Assembly (NCBI RefSeq): GCF_946478805.1
Contig: NZ_CAMLDC010000021.1
Coordinates: 1-64,000 of the forward strand
Source: an uncultured Fluviicola sp.
GTDB taxonomy: Bacteria; Bacteroidota; Bacteroidia; Flavobacteriales; Crocinitomicaceae
Length of the DNA stretch: 64,000 nucleotides
Reading direction: 5' to 3'
The notes beneath the pieces were generated by a model, which worked only from the letters and a program-made list of their open reading frames with translations, did not search any database and was not told the DNA's origin. Shown here piece after piece: positions 25,253-33,291 of this stretch. Made by a program: the position numbers and the translations under genes. The first letter of the stretch is position 1, and each line of letters begins with the position of its first letter.

Positions 25253-27658
25253 TTAATTCCTCAAAATTCTCCCAGATTTCACCAAACTTTCCAAACGTTC
25301 CAAAGTCTTGCGTTGCTGACACAATTCCACAAATGCTTTGCGCTCCAGGTCCAATAAATATTGCTCGGAAACCACCGTGTTTTCGCTTAGATCGCCACCG
25401 CACATAACCCAGCCCAATTTCTCAGAAATAACTTGGTCGTGTTCTGACATGTAGTGTCCTGATTTCATCGAATTTGCACCGACATAAATGATTCCCAGCC
25501 CTTCCTGGCCAAGAACGGTGATGTTCTTTTCTCTTTTTGGAGCGATGTATCCTTTATTTGCCAATTCCAAAGCCGCAGCTTTTGCCTGGGTCAATTGATA
25601 TTCGCGTGAAACAACCACTTCGTCAGTTCCAGGGCGTAAATAACCTAAGTCAAATGCTTCATAAGCAGAAGTGGAAACTTTCGCTTGTCCGATTGAAAGG
25701 AAACGTTCGCGCAACCTGTTGATCTTGATATCTCCCTCTTTCAATTCTTCCGAGAAACGTTTAGCGAATTCTTTAGAACCACCACCACCCGGTATCAATC
25801 CGACTCCAAATTCAACCAAGCCCATATAAAGTTCGGCATGAGCTACCACTTTATCCGAATGCATGGATAATTCACAGCCACCACCCAAAGCCATATTGTG
25901 CGGAGCAACTATCACTGGAATATTTGAATAACGAACACGCATCATGGTATCCTGGAATGCTTTTACGGCAAAATTCAATTCATCATAATCCTGTTCGGCA
26001 GCCATCATGAAGATCATCCCTACGTTTGCTCCGGCAGAGAAGTTTCCGCCTGTATTGGAAATAACCAAGCCTTTGTAATCTTTTTCAGCGAGTTCGATGG
26101 ATTTATTGATTCCCTCGATTACACCACCACCGATCGTATTCATTTTCGTATGGAATTCCAGGTTCAGGATCCCATCGCCCAAATCCACCAAGGTAACATC
26201 CGAATTCCCCCAAACTTTGTTGGTCTCGCGCAGAGCATCCAGCATCACTAAGTGCTCCGTACCCGGAATAATTTGATAAGTTTTTGAATTGATGTCGTAG
26301 TAATATTTCTTACCGCCTTCGGACTTGTAGAACGAATTATTTCCGGCAGCAACAAGTTCTTTAACCCATTCCGCAACGACATATCCTTCACTTTCCGCCA
26401 ATTCAATTCCTTTCTTGACACCGATCATATCCCAGTTTTCGAAAGGTCCATAAGTCCAGGCGTAACCGGAACGAATAGCATCATCGATACTGAAAAGTAC
26501 ATCTGAAATTTCAGGTACACGTTGAGAAATATATGCAAATAGGGAAGCGTAGTGTTTTCTCAATAAATCTCCGGCTTTTGATTTATCCTGCAATAACATG
26601 CCTAATCGGGTTTTTAGATCCGGAGCCTGTTTTGCCATTTCCAGCACTGGGAATTTAGCCTTCTGCATCGGGCGGTATTCCAATGTTTCCAAATCAAGCG
26701 CAAATCGGTTGACATTACCGGAGGCATCTTTTTCCTTATAGTAGAATCCTTTTTTGGTCTTGTCTCCCAGGAATTTATTTTCGATAAGGAAGTTCAATAC
26801 TTTCGACTCCTTTAAATCCTTTACCATTTGGTCGTTTGGTAGATTAGCCTGCAAACCTTTGGTAACATTATAGGCGGTATCCAAACCTACCAAATCGCCC
26901 AACTTAAAAGTTCCGGTTTTAGGTCGTTCAAGAATTGCACCGGTTAACGAATCCGCTTCTTCGATGCTCAGGCCAAGTTCCTGGGTTAATTCCATGACTT
27001 TCGCCATCGAATAAACTCCGATACGGTTTCCGATGAAGCCTGGAGTATCTTTACATAAGACAGTTTTCTTTCCAAGGATTTTGGAACCGAAGGTCATATA
27101 GAAATCAATGATCTCAGGAGCCGTTTCTTTTGTTGGAATGACTTCCAATAAAGGCAAATATCTTGGAGGATTGAAAAAGTGAGTTCCTGCGAAATGTTTT
27201 TTGAAGTCATCCGATCTTCCGTCCAACATCAGGTGAATCGGAATTCCGGAAGTATTGGTGGAGATCAATGTTCCTGGTTTACGGAATTTCTCCACATTCG
27301 TAAATACCTGTTGCTTGATATCAAGACGTTCGATAACGACCTCAATGATCCAATCGACCTCGGCAATTTTGGTCATATCGTCTTCAAAGTTCCCCGTCTG
27401 GATACGCGAAGCAAAAGACTTGCGGTAAATAGGCGAAGGATTGGATGTTAAAGCAAACTGCAAGGCATCATTTACAATGCGGTTCCTTACAGCTTTACTT
27501 TCAAGTGTGAGTCCTTTTGCTTTTTCAGCATCATTGGGTTCTTTTGGAAGGATGTCAAGAAGAAGAACTTCGCACCCGACATTGGCAAAGTGACAAGCAA
27601 TTCGGGATCCCATAACTCCTGATCCTAAAATCGCGACCTTTTTAATGTGTCTATTCAT
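25253..27658 (-). CDS. fadN: 3-hydroxyacyl-CoA dehydrogenase/enoyl-CoA hydratase, FadN type
   Basis: 801 residues from the ATG at 27658 (MNRHIKKVAILGSG). The NAD-binding 3-hydroxyacyl-CoA dehydrogenase part comes first (VAILGSGVMGSRIACHFANVG, Rossmann fold; STNTSGIPI; HFFNPPRYLPLLEVIP; DTPGFIGNRIG) and fills about 420 residues. The enoyl-CoA hydratase part is C-terminal (FSAGANVGMIF; ALGGGCELSMHSD; VEFGVGLIPGGGGSKEF). This order is the reverse of E. coli FadB and matches B. subtilis FadN. It carries out the hydration and oxidation steps of beta-oxidation in the cytoplasm. Partner of the FadA thiolase downstream; marR lies 42 bp upstream in the same direction. Confidence 0.92.
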   Translation of the reverse strand: MNRHIKKVAILGSGVMGSRIACHFANVGCEVLLLDILPKEPNDAEKAKGLTLESKAVRNRIVNDALQFALTSNPSPIYRKSFASRIQTGNFEDDMTKIAEVDWIIEVVIERLDIKQQVFTNVEKFRKPGTLISTNTSGIPIHLMLDGRSDDFKKHFAGTHFFNPPRYLPLLEVIPTKETAPEIIDFYMTFGSKILGKKTVLCKDTPGFIGNRIGVYSMAKVMELTQELGLSIEEADSLTGAILERPKTGTFKLGDLVGLDTAYNVTKGLQANLPNDQMVKDLKESKVLNFLIENKFLGDKTKKGFYYKEKDASGNVNRFALDLETLEYRPMQKAKFPVLEMAKQAPDLKTRLGMLLQDKSKAGDLLRKHYASLFAYISQRVPEISDVLFSIDDAIRSGYAWTYGPFENWDMIGVKKGIELAESEGYVVAEWVKELVAAGNNSFYKSEGGKKYYYDINSKTYQIIPGTEHLVMLDALRETNKVWGNSDVTLVDLGDGILNLEFHTKMNTIGGGVIEGINKSIELAEKDYKGLVISNTGGNFSAGANVGMIFMMAAEQDYDELNFAVKAFQDTMMRVRYSNIPVIVAPHNMALGGGCELSMHSDKVVAHAELYMGLVEFGVGLIPGGGGSKEFAKRFSEELKEGDIKINRLRERFLSIGQAKVSTSAYEAFDLGYLRPGTDEVVVSREYQLTQAKAAALELANKGYIAPKREKNITVLGQEGLGIIYVGANSMKSGHYMSEHDQVISEKLGWVMCGGDLSENTVVSEQYLLDLERKAFVELCQQRKTLERLESLVKSGRILRN

Positions 27659-27699
27659 AATTGATTTTTTAATTGAATCCGCTTTGACGGATATATATT

Positions 27700-28146
27700 T
27701 CACTCTGATGGATTCGAGTTTTCCTCGTCCAGGATTTCTTGAATTTGATTGACCACCGACTCGAAAATGTCGATGTGTTCTTTTGGAATACGCTCAATCA
27801 CCTTGTTGTTGAATTCGAAAACGACATCACGTGCGATGTAACGTGCTTTCAATCCTTCATCTGTAAGGAAAATTCGAACGATTCGTTTGTCCAGTTTGTC
27901 TTCTTCGCGGCGAATGAACCCTTTTTCTTCCATTGTTTTCAATGTTCTTGAAAGACTGGTCGGTTCCATTCCCATTCTAGGGCCTAATTGAGTGCTTGGA
28001 GTTCCTTCCCGATCAATATGAAGAAGGATAAAACCAACAGACATACTAATTCCATAGCTGTTTGCTCGTTGGTTATACATGCGCGACATTTTGTGCCATG
28101 TTAATCGAACATCTAAGTCGATGAGGTATTGGGGTTTATTTTGCAT
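27700..28146 (-). CDS. MarR family transcriptional regulator
   Basis: 148 residues, a winged-helix MarR protein: LTWHKMSRMYNQRANSYGISMSVGFILLHIDREG (dimer and N-terminal helices), PSTQLGPRMGMEPTSLSRTLKTMEEKGFIRREEDKLDKRIVRIFLTDEG (helix-turn-helix and wing with the conserved D.R). It precedes fadN and fadA on the same strand and therefore probably controls beta-oxidation in response to an acyl-CoA or fatty acid; the ligand is inference. An 8-bp palindrome TATGCATA lies upstream at 28185-28192. Confidence 0.9.
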   Translation of the reverse strand: MQNKPQYLIDLDVRLTWHKMSRMYNQRANSYGISMSVGFILLHIDREGTPSTQLGPRMGMEPTSLSRTLKTMEEKGFIRREEDKLDKRIVRIFLTDEGLKARYIARDVVFEFNNKVIERIPKEHIDIFESVVNQIQEILDEENSNPSE

Positions 28147-28221
28147 ACTGTGAACTTGACACGAATATACAAAATAATACTATGTATGCATAATAAAAAT
28201 GCTATTTTTTTTGCGAGGGTA

Positions 28222-28629
28222 TTACCAGAGTTCTGGGTGGCGGAAAACAGTTCCGTTAAATCTAGCAATAATTTTTTGATTTTGGTTATAAACAATTGAT
28301 TCATAGCGTCCAATTGTTTTTCCGCAGTTGATTTCCTTGCAGATAACGAGGAGTTCATCATTTACCGATACAGGTGCAATGTGTGCGATTGAGGTTTCAA
28401 TGCTTACTGCTTTTTGCCCACGACTATTTGCTGCGAAGGCCAATGCGGAATCTGAAATGGAATAGGAAATACCACCGTGAGCAGTTTGATGTCCATTCAC
28501 CATTTCAGGACGAACAGTCATGGATAATTTACAATATCCGCGACCAACTTCAAGAATTTGGATGCCTAACCAGTGTGAAAAGGCATCCTTACTCATCATT
28601 TCATTGACAATATCTTGAGGTTCTTTCAT
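28222..28629 (-). CDS. PaaI-like hotdog-fold thioesterase
   Basis: 135 residues, single hotdog domain. HWLGIQILEVGRGYCKLSMTVRPEMVNGHQTAHGGISYSISDSALAFAANS contains the conserved NGH..AHGG....lADsa pattern of PaaI-type thioesterases, with the catalytic Asp in the long helix. The likely activity is hydrolysis of an acyl- or hydroxyphenylacetyl-CoA. The neighbouring beta-oxidation genes and the MarR regulator suggest a role in clearing stalled CoA thioesters; no phenylacetate pathway genes are visible. It starts 6 bp after the upstream gene's stop, so it shares its transcript. Confidence 0.88.
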   Translation of the reverse strand: MKEPQDIVNEMMSKDAFSHWLGIQILEVGRGYCKLSMTVRPEMVNGHQTAHGGISYSISDSALAFAANSRGQKAVSIETSIAHIAPVSVNDELLVICKEINCGKTIGRYESIVYNQNQKIIARFNGTVFRHPELW

Positions 28630-28635
28630 TTTTTA

Positions 28636-29112
28636 TTAGTCCAATGATCTTGAAAGTAGTGAAATCATTGCTAAAATGACAATGAACAATTGTGTTGCTG
28701 TTTCATCATCCAGAGTCACACCTTCGGCGTCTTCCATTCCAATTTCCATTGCCATGAATTTCACTAAGTCGGGTTGATCTGAAAACTCTTCCAAAATAGC
28801 CTCGTCTTCATTTTCAAAGTACTCATCCAATAACTGGAAATAAGGCTCTTCAAAACTGTCGATTAACTCATCGGTCACGCTTTTCGGGTGCAATCCAGCT
28901 TCAGAATATGCCTCCAAAACCACTGTGAAGTAGTAAATCAACAAACTTTCTAATCCTTCGTTCTGATATTCCTGAGCTGCAGACATGATATATCCCAAAA
29001 GCACAGGTTGTGCAGTTGTTTGCGCTTCGGATAACCTGTCTAATGCATTATCATCTAAGCTATCAACTTTTTGGATAGCTGCTTCAATATGTCCTATGGA
29101 GACTTGTGCCAT
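28636..29112 (-). CDS. Hypothetical acidic protein
   Basis: 158 residues, strongly acidic, predicted mainly alpha-helical (DDNALDRLSEAQTTAQPVLLGYIMSAAQEY, SLLIYYFTVVLEAYSEAG, DSFEEPYFQLLDEYFENEDEAILEEFSDQP) and ending in a hydrophobic helix (TQLFIVILAMISLLSRSL). No signal peptide and no recognised family. It is the first gene before the PaaI-like thioesterase with 6 bp between them and has its own TAnnTTTG promoter, so it belongs to the fatty-acid gene group by position. Function unknown. Confidence 0.75.
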   Translation of the reverse strand: MAQVSIGHIEAAIQKVDSLDDNALDRLSEAQTTAQPVLLGYIMSAAQEYQNEGLESLLIYYFTVVLEAYSEAGLHPKSVTDELIDSFEEPYFQLLDEYFENEDEAILEEFSDQPDLVKFMAMEIGMEDAEGVTLDDETATQLFIVILAMISLLSRSLD

Positions 29113-29129
29113 GTATAATTATTTTGGGA

Positions 29130-29137
29130 CAAATGTA
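29130..29137 (-). promoter_or_regulatory. TAnnTTTG promoter of the acidic-protein/thioesterase operon
   Basis: TACATTTG on the minus strand, 17 nt before the ATG at 29112. Confidence 0.5.
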
Positions 29138-29240
29138 CAGTAATCTTTAAAGAAATACTTCCATTTGTGCTTTTCATTTCCTGGAAATTGTGTTGTCGAA
29201 AATCTATAAAAATCAACAACTTTGCGAATTGGATAAATAC

Positions 29241-29248
29241 TATCTTTG
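29241..29248 (+). promoter_or_regulatory. TAnnTTTG promoter only 4 nt before the DUF2461 start
   Basis: TATCTTTG ends at 29248 and the ATG is at 29253, so transcription may start at or next to the start codon, giving a leaderless mRNA. Confidence 0.45.
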
Positions 29249-29252
29249 AAGC

Positions 29253-29927
29253 ATGGCATTTTTTACAAAAGACTATCTTGATTTCTTTATTGAATTAGCT
29301 GCTAACAATAATAAAGATTGGTTTGATCTGAACAGGAAGCTTTATGAGAATTCGGTAAAGAAACCTTTCGCAGATTTTGTCCAGGCTTTTATCAATCATT
29401 TGGCGAAGTCACATCCAGGTTTTAAAGACCTGACGGCATCAGAATGCATTTTTAGAATCAATAGGGATATCCGTTTCTCAAAAGACAAGACGCCTTATAA
29501 ATTGATGTGTTCTGCTGTTGTTGCGCCAAATGGCAAGAAGTCCAAGAGTATTCATGGAGTTTATTTTGAATTCGGACCGGAAGAAGTACGTGTTTATGGT
29601 GGTGTTTATGAAATTGAAAAAGACGATTTATTTTTAGTTCGTGAAGGAATTGCTCATAATCTGAAAGAATTCAATACATTGATCACAGACAAAAAATTTG
29701 TGGAGGTGTTTGGTGAGATTCGGGGAGAGCGAAATAAGATCGTTCCTAAAGAATTCAAGGAAGAAGCCGAAAAGCAGCCGTATATTTTAAATAAGCAATG
29801 GTATTTCTTTACCAAATTTGATGCGGAGTTGATCTTGAAAGAGAATCTGATGGAAACATTAGATAACTGTTTTCAGGTCGGTTTACCGCTTGAAACATTT
29901 TTTAATAAATTTATTCAAAGACCCTAA
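29253..29927 (+). CDS. DUF2461 (TIGR02453) family protein
   Basis: 224 residues. The family pattern is clear: FFIELAANNNKDWFDLNRKLYE at the N-terminus, then RINRDIRFSKDKTPYKLMCSAVV, HGVYFEFGPEEVRVYGGVYEIEKDDLFLVREGI and the C-terminal WYFFTKF. The family is widespread in bacteria and has no proven activity. Cytoplasmic. It lies 3 bp before the S9 peptidase gene on the same strand, so the two are probably co-transcribed. Confidence 0.9.
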   Translation: MAFFTKDYLDFFIELAANNNKDWFDLNRKLYENSVKKPFADFVQAFINHLAKSHPGFKDLTASECIFRINRDIRFSKDKTPYKLMCSAVVAPNGKKSKSIHGVYFEFGPEEVRVYGGVYEIEKDDLFLVREGIAHNLKEFNTLITDKKFVEVFGEIRGERNKIVPKEFKEEAEKQPYILNKQWYFFTKFDAELILKENLMETLDNCFQVGLPLETFFNKFIQRP

Positions 29928-29930
29928 TTT

Positions 29931-32063
29931 ATGAAGAATTATTTTGGATTAACCCTGTTTGTAATCCTTGGATTCAGTGCGATTGCACAAAAGAAACAAT
30001 TGTCACTTTCTGATGCTGTAATGCAACAAAACAGAGCTTTCAGAGATGAGCAGTGCAATTCGATTACGTGGATTCCGGGAACTGATAACTATGTTTATGT
30101 AAGCAATAATTACCAGACAATGTATCAGGCTTCTGTTAAGAAAACGGAACCTGAGCAAATTTTGACCATTCAAGAAGCAAATACCGCATTGGGAGCCCAG
30201 TTGTACAACTTCTACGGTTTTTCTTTTCGCAATGCAGATGAGATTTTGTTGACAGATGGGAACAATTATTACTCGTTAAACCTGAAAACAAAAACAGGTT
30301 CCAAACTGGTTTCTGTTGTCGAGGCAGGTACAAACGCAGAATACGAAATGGTAAGTGGAAGCGTGGCTTATACAATTGAGAATAATTTATGGATTGTCAA
30401 TTCCAAGGGGGATAAAATCGCAGTTACCTCTAATACGGATAAAAATATTGTTTCGGGTCAAACATATGCGAGAAGTGAGTTTGGGATTACAGACGGGATC
30501 TTTTGGTCGGGGAAAGGGACTTACCTGGCGTTTTACCAGAAGGATGAAACAGATGTGAAATCCTATCCCCTTGTTGATATCACCAAAACTCCGGCTGAAT
30601 TGATGAATATCAAATACCCGATGGCAGGTCAAGGTTCCGAAAAACCGAAGGTTGGGATTTATTCCGTTTCTAGTGGGAAAACAATTTTTATTTCTCCGAA
30701 AGGAGCTGTAGATAGCTATTTGACGAATTTGTGCTGGACACCGGATGAAAATTTTGTCCTGATTGCGGAAGTGAATAGGGAGCAAAATCATATGTGGTTG
30801 AATCAGTACGATGCAAAAACGGGATCTTTTGTGAGAACGGTTCTGGAAGAGCAGAATGATAAATGGGTAGAACCAGAACATCCTGCGTTTTTCCCTTCAG
30901 CGACCTCGAACAATTTCATTTGGATTTCCGAGAGAGATGGATTTAATAATTTGTATTATTATTCGATTGACGGAAAATTGATTAAACAATTGACAGCGAA
31001 CAAGTTTGTGGTAAAAGAAATTTTACAATCTGTCAATAAAGGAAAGGACATTGTATTTGCCGCGACTGGAACAAGTCCGCTAAACACCTTGTATTATGTT
31101 GTGGACCTGAACGGGAAACAACGTTGTTTAACTTTAGAGGAAGGGACACATGGAATTGTGATTAATGACATGAGCACCTATTTAATCGATCAGTACTCTT
31201 CTCACTCGGTTCCTGGTAAAGTTGAATTGAAAACAATTACCGGAAAAATAACGAAAACACTTTCTGTCTCGAAAAATAAGTTGGCTGAAGTCCGAATCGG
31301 AACGGCGGACATTGGACAAATCAAGGCGGAAGACGGTTCTGTTTTATATACACGTCTAATCAAACCAAGTAATTTTGACCCGAATAAGAAGTATCCGGTA
31401 ATGGTTTATGTTTATGGAGGACCACATGCCCAAATGATTACGAATTCGTGGCTGGATGGAGCTAATTTGTGGATGTATTGGATGGCTGAACAAGGTTATT
31501 TGGTGTTTACATTGGATAACAGGGGTTCGGGTGAACGTGGTTTTGCTTTTGAAAGTCAGATCCACAGGCAATTAGGAGTTGTCGAGATCAAGGATCAAAT
31601 GAAGGGAATTGATTATTTGAAATCATTGGATTATGTAGATACTTCCCGTTTTGCTGTTCATGGATGGTCTTTCGGTGGCTTTATGACTACCTCATTGATG
31701 TTAAAACAATCGGAAACATTTAAAGTTGGTGTTGCAGGCGGTCCGGTTACTGATTGGAAATACTATGAAGTGATGTACGGAGAACGTTACATGGATCGCC
31801 CGGAAGAAAACCCGAAAGGGTATGAGGAAGCATCTCTTTTCACTCACGCTAATAAATTGAAAGGTGATTTACTGTTGATTCACGGAACGGTTGATGATGT
31901 TGTTGTTCCGCAGCAGAACGATGCATTGATAAAAAAGTTTATTGAATTAGGAATTCAAATTGATTTCTTTCATTATCCGATGCATAAACATAATGTGGTT
32001 GGAAAAGACCGCGTTCACTTGATTCAAAAAGTACTCGATTACATTATTGAGAATAATAAATAA
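29931..32063 (+). CDS. Dipeptidyl peptidase IV-type S9B peptidase
   Basis: 710 residues with a signal peptide (GLTLFVILGFSAIAQ). The N-terminal two thirds form the DPP IV beta-propeller domain (repeats such as WIPGTDNYVYVSN, GSGKGTYLAFYQKDET-like blades). The C-terminal alpha/beta-hydrolase domain has Ser580 in HGWSFGGF, the acid at Asp655/656 in HGTVDDVV and the His near 685-687 in YPMHKHNV. It removes dipeptides, typically X-Pro, from peptides in the periplasm. Co-transcribed with the DUF2461 gene; terminated at 32076. Confidence 0.93.
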   Translation: MKNYFGLTLFVILGFSAIAQKKQLSLSDAVMQQNRAFRDEQCNSITWIPGTDNYVYVSNNYQTMYQASVKKTEPEQILTIQEANTALGAQLYNFYGFSFRNADEILLTDGNNYYSLNLKTKTGSKLVSVVEAGTNAEYEMVSGSVAYTIENNLWIVNSKGDKIAVTSNTDKNIVSGQTYARSEFGITDGIFWSGKGTYLAFYQKDETDVKSYPLVDITKTPAELMNIKYPMAGQGSEKPKVGIYSVSSGKTIFISPKGAVDSYLTNLCWTPDENFVLIAEVNREQNHMWLNQYDAKTGSFVRTVLEEQNDKWVEPEHPAFFPSATSNNFIWISERDGFNNLYYYSIDGKLIKQLTANKFVVKEILQSVNKGKDIVFAATGTSPLNTLYYVVDLNGKQRCLTLEEGTHGIVINDMSTYLIDQYSSHSVPGKVELKTITGKITKTLSVSKNKLAEVRIGTADIGQIKAEDGSVLYTRLIKPSNFDPNKKYPVMVYVYGGPHAQMITNSWLDGANLWMYWMAEQGYLVFTLDNRGSGERGFAFESQIHRQLGVVEIKDQMKGIDYLKSLDYVDTSRFAVHGWSFGGFMTTSLMLKQSETFKVGVAGGPVTDWKYYEVMYGERYMDRPEENPKGYEEASLFTHANKLKGDLLLIHGTVDDVVVPQQNDALIKKFIELGIQIDFFHYPMHKHNVVGKDRVHLIQKVLDYIIENNK

Positions 32064-32075
32064 AATGTGTTGGGA

Positions 32076-32102
32076 AAAAGAGGGAATTACCCTCTTTTTT
32101 TT
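32076..32102 (+). terminator. Intrinsic terminator after the S9B peptidase
   Basis: AAAAGAGGG (32076-32084) pairs with CCCTCTTTT (32090-32098), followed by further T residues. Confidence 0.85.
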
Positions 32103-32118
32103 GAACTTAATTTAAATA

Positions 32119-32133
32119 TGACTAAATTGGTCA
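32119..32133. promoter_or_regulatory. Putative operator of the XRE-Fic gene
   Basis: TGACTAAATTGGTCA is a 15-bp palindrome with a single mismatch, 18 bp before the ATG at 32152. Its position fits autoregulation by the encoded helix-turn-helix. Confidence 0.45.
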
Positions 32134-32151
32134 TGAAAATTGAAGTCAATA

Positions 32152-33195
32152 ATGAGGCATATTCTTCAAAAAGCCAGAAAATCAAAAGGGATTCGTTCGC
32201 GGGAGCTTGCCAATTTGCTTGGTGTAGATCAATCTTTGATTAGTAAATTCGAGAATGGAAAGCGAACGCCTACTGAGAGTCAAATTATTCAATTGTCAAA
32301 TATACTTTCAATCGATCGGGATGAATTAATGAAATCATGGTTGATGCAAAAAGTGCTTACGGATGTGAAGCAATATGTATTCGCTGATGAAGTCTTGATG
32401 ATGGTTCAGGAAGAATTGGCAAGCTATCATCCGAGAAGAGAGTTTGATGATTTGTCTATTGAAAAGACATTAGAGGAAATAGACGGATTAAAAAAGCAAT
32501 TGGACCAAATACGTGCGTTCGAAAACTACCGGATAACCGAAGCATTGGAATTAGAATATACTTTTGAAAGTAACCGGATAGAAGGGAATACTCTGACGCT
32601 TCGCGAAACGGACTTGGTAATTAATAAAGGACTTACGGTTTCTGGGAAAAGTATGCAGGAGCATTTGGAGGCAATTAATCACGGAGAAGCGATTCATTAT
32701 GTGAAAGATTTGGTTTCCAAAAATTCGATTTTGACCAAAAGAGAACTTTTAGGATTACATAATTTGATTCTTCGTGGAATAAACCAGGAAGAGGCGGGGA
32801 GATATCGCAGGATTCAGGTAATGATCCAAGGTAGTAGTCATCTTCCTCCGGCTCCTTATCTTGTTGAAAAGCAAATGGAAGATTATTTTATCTGGTATGA
32901 ACGAAACAGAAGTTTGTTGCATCCGGTAGTTTTGGCAGCCGAAATGCATGAGCGCCTAGTTACAATTCATCCATTCATTGACGGAAATGGAAGAACCTCC
33001 CGTCTAATTATGAATATGATCTTATTACAGCATGGTTTTGTGATTGCAAATATTAAAGGAGACAACACCTCGCGTTATGCTTATTACGAGGCTTTGGATG
33101 AGGTTCAAGCTTCTGGAAATAAAGATTCTTTCATCCGTTTCATTGCAGAAATAGAAAAGCAAAGTTTGGAGAGATACCTTTCAATCCTGAAGTAA
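32152..33195 (+). CDS. XRE-type helix-turn-helix Fic domain protein
   Basis: 347 residues from the ATG at 32152. Residues 1-60 form a Cro/C1-type helix-turn-helix (SRELANLLGVDQSLISKFENGKRTP). A helical linker leads to the inhibitory motif S140-NRI-E144-G145 of class II Fic proteins, then the Fic core with H273PFIDGNGRTSR284. Fic enzymes transfer AMP or other nucleotide parts to protein hydroxyls; the full motif predicts activity and the N-terminal helix predicts auto-inhibition. No separate antitoxin gene is adjacent. The fusion to a DNA-binding domain suggests autoregulation. The target is unknown. Confidence 0.9.
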   Translation: MRHILQKARKSKGIRSRELANLLGVDQSLISKFENGKRTPTESQIIQLSNILSIDRDELMKSWLMQKVLTDVKQYVFADEVLMMVQEELASYHPRREFDDLSIEKTLEEIDGLKKQLDQIRAFENYRITEALELEYTFESNRIEGNTLTLRETDLVINKGLTVSGKSMQEHLEAINHGEAIHYVKDLVSKNSILTKRELLGLHNLILRGINQEEAGRYRRIQVMIQGSSHLPPAPYLVEKQMEDYFIWYERNRSLLHPVVLAAEMHERLVTIHPFIDGNGRTSRLIMNMILLQHGFVIANIKGDNTSRYAYYEALDEVQASGNKDSFIRFIAEIEKQSLERYLSILK

Positions 33196-33265
33196 AAAAT
33201 GCCGTCTTGTTAGGAAATGATACCGATTATTCTTGTGTAATTCGGTTCATTTCCTTTTTGAATCT

Positions 33266-33273
33266 TATCTTTG
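33266..33273 (+). promoter_or_regulatory. TAnnTTTG promoter of the branched-chain E1 gene
   Basis: TATCTTTG, 18 nt before the ATG at 33292; it argues against the in-frame TTG at 33271. Confidence 0.55.
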
Positions 33274-33291
33274 TTACAAAAATACCCCAAG

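Noticed and set aside
25253..27658. Naming the multifunctional enzyme fadB
   Set aside because: The domain order is dehydrogenase first and hydratase last, the reverse of FadB and like FadN.
28185..28192. TATGCATA palindrome as a MarR operator
   Set aside because: Only 8 bp and AT-rich; such words are frequent by chance, and no second site was found.
30387..30881. 164-codon frame on the minus strand opposite the S9B peptidase
   Set aside because: Shadow of the propeller domain; composition and position fit an antisense artefact.
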